Assembly: GCA_037132075.1 (NCBI GenBank)
Contig: JBAXPV010000062.1
Span: forward strand, 1 to 13,182
Direction of reading: 5' to 3'
Length of the DNA: 13,182 nt
DNA from: JBAXPV01 sp037132075
Lineage (GTDB): Bacteria > Bacteroidota > Bacteroidia > Bacteroidales > CAIXZF01
Of the stretch, positions 8,226 to 13,182 are shown one piece after another; positions within the stretch are counted from its first letter, which is position 1, and each line of letters begins with the position of its first letter. The position numbers and the translations under genes were made by a program. The notes beneath the pieces are model-generated. The model saw nothing but the letters and a program-made list of their open reading frames with translations, was not told the DNA's origin and did not search any database.

Positions 8226-8655
8226 AATTAAAATAATTTTTATTGCATTCATAATTGTATCTCAGTTAGGTTGCGATGTAATGGATAAAACGAAACTAAA
8301 AATATATAATTTTAGCCAAGACACAGTTTTCTGCATAGTTACAACTGATCCTTTTTTTTCTGATGTAAAGAGATCGCCCTTGGAACAATCGCAAACAGTT
8401 ATTGGAAGTGATACAGCGTTTATTTTAAATAACAATTTACTATTCCCAGGGGACTCAAGTTTATTTGCAAGTTATGATTGGCGATATCTAATAAATACTA
8501 GTAATTCAAAAAAGATAACGATTTATTTTTTCAAATATAAAACCCTAAAAAGTAAATCATGGGAGGAAATTAGAGAAAAGTCAATTTATGATAAAAAAAT
8601 TATTTTAAATATTGAAGCACTTGATGCATGTAATTGGATTGTTAATTATAAATAA
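8215..8655 (+). CDS. Small probable lipoprotein, candidate immunity protein for the Rhs toxin
   Basis: I choose ATG 8215 (146 residues) because it begins a signal peptide of lipoprotein type (MDIKIKIIFIAFIIV, then SQLGC with Cys at residue 20). The upstream in-frame codons back to 8101 give a polar leader inside the Rhs gene. The lipobox is imperfect (Gln at -3), so ordinary secretion is possible. The mature part opens with NFSQDTVFCIV, has a YDWRYL motif in the middle, and ends with SWEEI, then ILNIEALDACNWIVNYK. This layout recalls small Bacteroidetes lipoproteins of unknown function ending SWEEI...L..LNWTITY; that is memory, not a search. The start overlaps the Rhs stop by 11 bases, implying coupled translation. 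An immediately downstream, overlapping small gene is the classic position of an immunity gene in polymorphic toxin systems, and an envelope location would suit a toxin acting on envelope targets. The function is inferred. Confidence 0.75.
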   Translation: MDIKIKIIFIAFIIVSQLGCDVMDKTKLKIYNFSQDTVFCIVTTDPFFSDVKRSPLEQSQTVIGSDTAFILNNNLLFPGDSSLFASYDWRYLINTSNSKKITIYFFKYKTLKSKSWEEIREKSIYDKKIILNIEALDACNWIVNYK

Positions 8656-8734
8656 TTTTCAGTAAACTTAACCGTTTTTCTACAAATAAGTCAACAATAA
8701 TCAACATATATTATTGACAATCAGGATGTTAATA

Positions 8735-8764
8735 GTTAATAAGGGTCAACTAATTATTATTAAC
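8735..8764. repeat. 8-bp inverted repeat, possible operator or hairpin
   Basis: GTTAATAA at 8735-8742 is perfectly repeated inverted as TTATTAAC at 8757-8764, around a 14-base spacer. Another GTTAATA begins at 8728, so the left arm is partly duplicated. No T tract follows, which argues against a terminator. It lies upstream of the phage tail genes and overlaps the possible -10 at 8737-8742. Its low-complexity AT content makes chance a real alternative. Confidence 0.35.
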
Positions 8765-8785
8765 CAAATTTCCCCTATATATTAT

Positions 8786-8809
8786 AACTCCTGAACAAGA
8801 TTTTTTGTC
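8786..8809 (+). repeat. Right copy of a split direct repeat at the cargo edge
   Basis: AACTC (8786-8790), AACAAGA (8794-8800) and TTTTTTGTC (8801-8809) repeat the blocks seen at 137-186. Here the last two blocks are contiguous, as if the terminator hairpin of the left copy were absent. The copy sits just before the first phage tail gene, at the point where base composition changes. Confidence 0.35.
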
Positions 8810-8846
8810 CTTTCCCCTCCCCTTTCATACAATTATCATTGCATCC

Positions 8847-9278
8847 ATGAAAGGTCGTTTCTCCGAAGATGAGTTGTCGTTTATTAATGAGGTACTGCAC
8901 AAACATGGTGAATATGTTAAAGCCTTGCTCAAGGCTGACATAAACACCAAGAGACTCATCAAGTCAAGCGACTTACGTTCCTCCATTAAGAATAAAGACT
9001 CAAAATACGGCGACAGCCCGGTTCTTCAATTGGAGTTCCTGGGTTATGGCAGAGCCATTGAAATTGCCTGGCATAAGAAGTCTTTGAATACCAGGTCAAT
9101 GCTTACCGGAGTTTCCAACCGGAATCGCCTCGGCAAGAAACCCATAAAACAAAAGAATACCCGCTGGTACTCCAAAAACGTCTATGGCACCTTGAATAAC
9201 CTGATTTCAATGTTGCTTTATGAGTATGCTGACCATATCAGGGATGCCGTGAAAGACAATTTAGAACATATACAATGA
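8847..9278 (+). CDS. Phage tail-module protein of unknown function, directly upstream of the tape measure gene
   Basis: I start at ATG 8847 (143 residues, MKGRFSEDELSF). A TTG at 8805 in the same frame would add an unlikely leader encoded by a pyrimidine-rich stretch. The protein is basic in its middle (RNRLGKKPIKQKNTRW) and has VLQLEFLGYGRAIEI followed by TRWYSKNVYGTLNNLISMLLYEY near the end. That pattern recalls proteins in Bacteroidetes phage and prophage tail regions, but I cannot name the family. Its stop TGA overlaps the ATG of the tape measure gene (ATGA at 9275-9278), so the two are translationally coupled. Position before the tape measure suits a tail completion, tail terminator or tail-assembly role, which is inference. 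Codon use matches the tape measure gene. Confidence 0.7.
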   Translation: MKGRFSEDELSFINEVLHKHGEYVKALLKADINTKRLIKSSDLRSSIKNKDSKYGDSPVLQLEFLGYGRAIEIAWHKKSLNTRSMLTGVSNRNRLGKKPIKQKNTRWYSKNVYGTLNNLISMLLYEYADHIRDAVKDNLEHIQ

Positions 9279-12200
9279 GCCTTCGAATTGACAAAGTTCA
9301 ACTTGAGATCATCATTAACAATGATGAAGCAAGAAAACGCCTTCGGGCATTAGATACTGATATTAAGTCTTTGTCGAAAGAACTCAACAGACTGCCCGAA
9401 GGCTCTGAAGAATTTGTCCGGAAGTCTGAACAGCTTCGCTTGGTAGAAGCAGAATACGAAAAAGTTAAGCGGGAAATCGGGATCACCGGGATGTCTTTGA
9501 AGGAACTTCAAAACCATCAAAGGGAACTCAATGCCGTGATGTTACACATGAATCCCAATATCCCCCAGTACAAAATTCTTCAGGCAGAACTTCGTGCCAC
9601 CAATGCAAGAGTCACCGAATTGCGTAATGGTGCCCGGGAAATGCCTACAGCCATGCAGCGGATGGGTGACAGCTTTAACCGTTACCAGAGTGTTGCCATG
9701 GCTGCCGGAGTAGCACTGATGGGTCTGGTCTATACCTTCAAGACCTTTATTCAGGGTGGTGCCGACCTTTCTGATTCTCTGGCTGATATTCAGAAAACAA
9801 CCCAAATGAGTGCTTCTGAAGTGAAGAACCTCAATGCTGAGTTGGGTAAAATCGACACGCGAACTTCGCGTAAAGAGCTTCGTGATATGGCCGTGGTGGC
9901 CGGTCAGCTCGGGATCTCCAAAGACTCTATCTATGATTTCGTCAAATCTGTCGATGTCCTGAACGTTGCCCTCGGTGATGAAATCACCGGCGGTGCCGGG
10001 GAAGTCGCCCGGGTAATGGGAACGCTCCGGAACGTTTTGACGGACCTCAAATCTAACCGGGTTGACCAGGACATGATGCGAATTGGGGATGCCCTGAACG
10101 AATTGGGGAAAGCCGGATTCGCTACGGCACCCGTGATTGCTGATTTTGCCAACAGGATCGGTGGTATCGGCATTCCCCTGGGGCTGACCTCTGATGAGAT
10201 CCTAGGATTGTCAGCAACCCTCCAGGAGTTGAATGTCAACACAGAAAGAGGTGGAACTGCCATTGGCAGGATCCTCCAGAAGATGACGAGAAATACAGAG
10301 GATTTTGCCAAGGTGGCAGGGATGCCGGTCAAGGAATTCACCAACCTGGTGAACTCCGACCTGATGGGTGCCTTCATTAAGGTTGTGGAAGGTTCAAAAA
10401 GAGGCGGTACAAGTGCCACTGCCCTTTCTGCGATCATCAAAGAACTCGAGGTCCAGGGTGCCGGTGCGTCTGAGGTCTTCGCCAAATTGGGCAATAATGT
10501 GTCGATGTTGCATGAGAAAATGGACCTGGCAGGGAAAACCCTGCAAGCTTCCACCTCTTCTACTGATGAGTTTAACATCAAGAACCAAACCCTCGGAGCC
10601 ATTGTGGATAAGCTTGTCAAGTCGTTCTATGGCCTGATTATGCTTCCTTCCCTGCAGGAGTTCTTCAAAAGTATGGTCATGGGTGCCGTGGAAGTGGTGG
10701 CCTGGTTTAAGGTGCTTCCACAGACTATTGAGAAATACCGGATATCCCTTATCCTGCTGGTGGGTGCCCTGGGTGTTTGGATTGCAGCCATCACCCGGGA
10801 GATTCAGGTCAAACTCATTAACAACATCGTTGACAAAGAAGGCTGGCTGCTTCGTAATGCGAACCTGGTCACTACTAAAATTGCAACCGCCTGGGAGCGG
10901 CTTTACACCTTTGCCAAGTCAGAAGGCACTTTTGCCACCAAGGCTGCAACGGCTTCTCAATGGCTTTGGAATGCAGCCATGACTGCCAACCCCATTGGTG
11001 TTATTATCGGCCTTGTCACCGCAGCAGTGGCGGCTATCAAGGCTTATGACAAGTACAATGCCGAGTCCATAAGAATAGAAGAATACAAAGCCGATGCCCT
11101 GAGCAGGACAAACGTGCTTACCCTGGCTGCCAAAGCCAAAACAGACATTTACTCAGCATCAATCCGGGCGATGAATAACCTTTCTCGTGACAAGAAAGAT
11201 TCCCTGCGTGAGGAAATTGAACTGATGGTCAAAAGCAATTCAGTTGAACTGGAAAGCCTCAAACTCAAGCGTCAGACCATTTTTGCCGATGGAATGAAAC
11301 TGTCCCTCTGGCAGAAAATGGGTGTTGCCCTGGGTGCAACCGACATGACTGATGCTATGATTCGTAATTCCAAAGAAGCGGTGAAAGACATTGATGAAAG
11401 CATCAAAGCCTATGAGCAAAATATCTCGGTGGCCATCGATCAGAAGAAAACCCTGGATGATGTTCTCAATGCAGAAGCCCAGGGCGATGCCATCGGGACC
11501 GCTACCATCGAGGAAATGGATGCCAAGATGTCGAAGTACCAGGTTGCCCTACGAAATGTGATCAAAGACTCTGAGGATTATGTCAGAATTCAAAACAAGA
11601 TCAAAGCCCTCAATAAGCTTCGCAGTGATGATTCACCGGAAACTCCCGTTGACGACAAAGCTGCCAAGGCTGCTGCGAAACAGGCCAAACTGGTGGATGA
11701 ATACATGAAGCTGATGGAGGACCTGTCGAGCTTTGATCAAAAACAACTTGAAGATCGTACCGACCGCTTCACCAAAGAGATTTACGCCGTGGAACGGAAG
11801 TACGAAACAGAGATAGAAAAGGCAAAGAAGTTTCTCAAAGACAGCGAAAACCTTTCCCCCAAACAAAAACGGACCATTGAGCAAAGTATAGAAGTACTCA
11901 ATATCCAAAAGGAACAGGCAGTCAAGGATGAGCTGGTAAAACAGGAAACGGTTTATACCAATGATGTCCTGGTAATCCGCAATAAACTCAAAGCCTCTCA
12001 GTTGATTGGCTACGAAAAGGAATTGCAGGAAATTGAAAACACCTATGAAGCCAAGATCACTGCTGTTTCTGAGCAATCTACTGCAATCACCAAATATTAC
12101 GATGATGAGATTGTCAAGGCTACCGGGAATACAAGAGAAATCATTCGTCTGGAGAATGAGAAGCAAAACCACATCGCCAATGCTACCCTTACTATTGCGG

Positions 12201-13182
12201 AATACAAAAAGCTGAAAGACTCCGAAGTGACTGCCCTGAAGCTTAAAAAGGAAAGGGAACTCGATGATGAGATCAACAAATTGCAGGAAGGCAGAAAAGC
12301 ATACAATCTATCCCGGGAACAACAAGAACTCGCTGAGATAGATTCAAAGTATGCCAAGATCCTGCTCATGGCAGAAGGCAATGAGGCAAAGATTGCCCAG
12401 ATTCAAAAGCTTTATGCAGATGAAATCTCAGCCTACAAAGCCAATAAAGCAGAAGAAACACAACGCCAAATCAATGCTTTCCTTGTTGATCAGGCACAGT
12501 TGCTTTCCAATACCGTTTTTGACATTGCCAACAATAACAACCGCTCGGTATTGGATGCCAAACTCTCCGCACTTTCTTCGGCAAAGGATAAGGAGCTGTC
12601 CAGTAAAAACCTGACAGAGGAACAAAAAGCCGACATCGAGGCCAAATACAAACGCAAGGAAGCCACTGCGAAAACAAAAGCCTGGAAAGATGAGCAGAAA
12701 GCAGCCATAGCCCAGGCAATCATCAATGGAGCACTGGCCATTACCATGATTTTGGCTACCACCCCGAAATTTGACTTTGGCGTCTCCACGGCTATTTTGA
12801 TCGGGGCCTCCATCGTTAGTACCATAGCAGCTGTTGCTAAAATTTCGGCACAAAAGCCACCCCAGTTTATGGAAGGCGGTTTTACAGGAAACGGGAAAGA
12901 AAATCAGGCCGCCGGAATTGTCCATAAAGGTGAGTATGTCATTCCGGCATGGCAAATGGAAGATCCTTCCATCCGACATATTGCGCGGATCATTGAGGAA
13001 AGAAGACTCAAAAAGGCTTTCATTGATGGAGGCTTTGTCAGTGAAAAAACTTCTCAAAAAGATGTTGCCTTTGCTGAGTCAACAAATTCTGTAAGTACTC
13101 AGAATTTTGTTGTCACTAACAGCATGCGGGAAGATTCCATACTCTCGCACTTTGAAACAATGGCTCGAGTACTTGTTGAGAT
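9275..13182 (+). CDS. Phage tail tape measure protein (partial, runs off the right edge)
   Basis: An uninterrupted frame begins at ATG 9275 and is still open at the window end: more than 1302 residues. It sets tail length and is threaded through the tail tube. An N-terminal helical region comes first (ELNRLPEGSEEF, ELQNHQREL). Residues of about 155-340 match the TP901/PhageMin_Tail family: SDSLADIQKTTQMSASEV, MAVVAGQLGISKD, FANRIGGIGIPLGLTSDEI, NTERGGTAIGRIL. Hydrophobic helices follow at about 489-508 (ISLILLVGALGVWIAAI) and 572-588 (NPIGVIIGLVTAAVAAI, a typical tape measure motif). A long charged coiled-coil region spans about 610-1148, then a second hydrophobic part at about 1149-1190. Near the end is GIVHKGEYVIPAW (V at 1216), the GEYVIP motif common near the C-terminus of tape measure proteins. 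The start is fixed by the ATGA overlap with the upstream gene. Confidence 0.93.
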   Translation, partial: MSLRIDKVQLEIIINNDEARKRLRALDTDIKSLSKELNRLPEGSEEFVRKSEQLRLVEAEYEKVKREIGITGMSLKELQNHQRELNAVMLHMNPNIPQYKILQAELRATNARVTELRNGAREMPTAMQRMGDSFNRYQSVAMAAGVALMGLVYTFKTFIQGGADLSDSLADIQKTTQMSASEVKNLNAELGKIDTRTSRKELRDMAVVAGQLGISKDSIYDFVKSVDVLNVALGDEITGGAGEVARVMGTLRNVLTDLKSNRVDQDMMRIGDALNELGKAGFATAPVIADFANRIGGIGIPLGLTSDEILGLSATLQELNVNTERGGTAIGRILQKMTRNTEDFAKVAGMPVKEFTNLVNSDLMGAFIKVVEGSKRGGTSATALSAIIKELEVQGAGASEVFAKLGNNVSMLHEKMDLAGKTLQASTSSTDEFNIKNQTLGAIVDKLVKSFYGLIMLPSLQEFFKSMVMGAVEVVAWFKVLPQTIEKYRISLILLVGALGVWIAAITREIQVKLINNIVDKEGWLLRNANLVTTKIATAWERLYTFAKSEGTFATKAATASQWLWNAAMTANPIGVIIGLVTAAVAAIKAYDKYNAESIRIEEYKADALSRTNVLTLAAKAKTDIYSASIRAMNNLSRDKKDSLREEIELMVKSNSVELESLKLKRQTIFADGMKLSLWQKMGVALGATDMTDAMIRNSKEAVKDIDESIKAYEQNISVAIDQKKTLDDVLNAEAQGDAIGTATIEEMDAKMSKYQVALRNVIKDSEDYVRIQNKIKALNKLRSDDSPETPVDDKAAKAAAKQAKLVDEYMKLMEDLSSFDQKQLEDRTDRFTKEIYAVERKYETEIEKAKKFLKDSENLSPKQKRTIEQSIEVLNIQKEQAVKDELVKQETVYTNDVLVIRNKLKASQLIGYEKELQEIENTYEAKITAVSEQSTAITKYYDDEIVKATGNTREIIRLENEKQNHIANATLTIAEYKKLKDSEVTALKLKKERELDDEINKLQEGRKAYNLSREQQELAEIDSKYAKILLMAEGNEAKIAQIQKLYADEISAYKANKAEETQRQINAFLVDQAQLLSNTVFDIANNNNRSVLDAKLSALSSAKDKELSSKNLTEEQKADIEAKYKRKEATAKTKAWKDEQKAAIAQAIINGALAITMILATTPKFDFGVSTAILIGASIVSTIAAVAKISAQKPPQFMEGGFTGNGKENQAAGIVHKGEYVIPAWQMEDPSIRHIARIIEERRLKKAFIDGGFVSEKTSQKDVAFAESTNSVSTQNFVVTNSMREDSILSHFETMARVLVE

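Larger units (their letters stand above)
187..8800. mobile_element. Putative AT-rich cargo island (toxin/immunity cassette) beside phage genes
   Basis: The interval between the left terminator and the tail module holds only envelope or secreted cargo: FISUMP protein, T9SS mini-protein, Rhs toxin and lipoprotein. Composition differs from its flanks. As hand-counted samples, bases 6001-6060 have 21 of 60 G+C while 9901-9960 have 28 of 60, and the left partial gene also looks GC-rich. Short matching sequences lie at both edges (137-186 and 8786-8809). There is no transposase or integrase inside, so the mode of entry is unknown and the boundaries are approximate. Confidence 0.4.
8656..8846 (+). 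other. AT-rich intergenic region before the phage tail genes
   Basis: These 191 bases join the AT-rich cargo genes to the phage module. They contain two adjacent imperfect palindromes (8690-8718 and 8735-8764) and a TTGACA at 8714-8719, followed 17 bases later by TAATAA. That is a weak sigma70-like pair, though Bacteroidetes normally use other promoter sequences. I see no clear terminator for the lipoprotein gene and no small gene. Confidence 0.45.
8847..13182 (+). mobile_element. Prophage (or phage-derived) tail module, incomplete
   Basis: Two coupled forward genes, an unidentified small tail-module protein and a tape measure protein longer than 1300 residues, form part of a phage tail operon that continues to the right. 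No integrase, lysis, capsid or attachment site is in the window, so I cannot say whether the element is an intact prophage, a remnant, a phage genome or a tailocin. The long, intact frame argues against decay of this part. Confidence 0.75.

Noticed and set aside
9931..10620. Long reverse-strand open frame (229 codons)
   Set aside because: It lies wholly antisense to the tape measure gene, whose forward frame has clear TP901-family motifs here. The reverse protein is Ser/Pro/Arg-rich and has no recognisable domain.
11633..13057. Several reverse-strand open frames (11633-12172, 12097-12381, 12428-13057, 12490-12825)
   Set aside because: All are mirror images of the coiled-coil and C-terminal parts of the tape measure gene, where Glu/Lys-rich codons rarely give stops on the other strand.

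Overview
The window looks like a piece of a Bacteroidota (Bacteroidetes) chromosome carrying phage structural genes. Three things point to Bacteroidota: a C-terminal sorting domain of the type IX secretion system (T9SS type A), a FISUMP-type secreted protein with a dockerin-like insert, and AT-rich start regions without a Shine-Dalgarno sequence. One upstream element also fits the Bacteroidetes -7 promoter consensus (TAnnTTTG).

Layout. Bases 3-134 are the tail end of an unidentified, relatively GC-rich forward gene, closed by a strong intrinsic terminator (156-183). Bases of about 185 to 8800 are markedly AT-rich and hold cargo genes: a reverse-strand secreted FISUMP/dockerin-like protein (275-1516), then a forward cluster. 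That cluster is a miniature T9SS-sorted protein (1887-2336), a giant SpvB/Tc-type Rhs (YD-repeat) protein (2388-8225), and a small probable lipoprotein (8215-8655) that overlaps the Rhs gene by 11 bases. From 8847 to the right edge the composition rises again. This part holds two translationally coupled phage tail-module genes: an unidentified 143-residue protein and a very long tape measure protein that runs off the window.

How the parts work together. The Rhs protein reads as a polymorphic toxin: signal peptide, SpvB domain, FG-GAP/VCBS propeller, Tc-type middle domain, YD repeats, a canonical Rhs core ending in a DPSG motif, and a variable C-terminal domain with an HEYGH zinc-peptidase motif. 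The overlapping lipoprotein is the natural candidate for its immunity protein. The toxin reading frame is interrupted once, by an in-frame TAG at 3987-3989 that splits seven propeller repeats into four and three. The gene is therefore a recent pseudogene, a readthrough gene, or a sequencing error.

The most interesting reading is that a toxin/immunity cassette sits as cargo next to a prophage tail operon, similar in concept to the YD-repeat toxin cassettes of APSE phages. The cassette edges carry short matching sequences (around 137-186 and 8786-8809) that could mark how it entered. This is inference from composition, layout and short repeats, and it rests on the left partial gene being of phage origin, which I could not establish.
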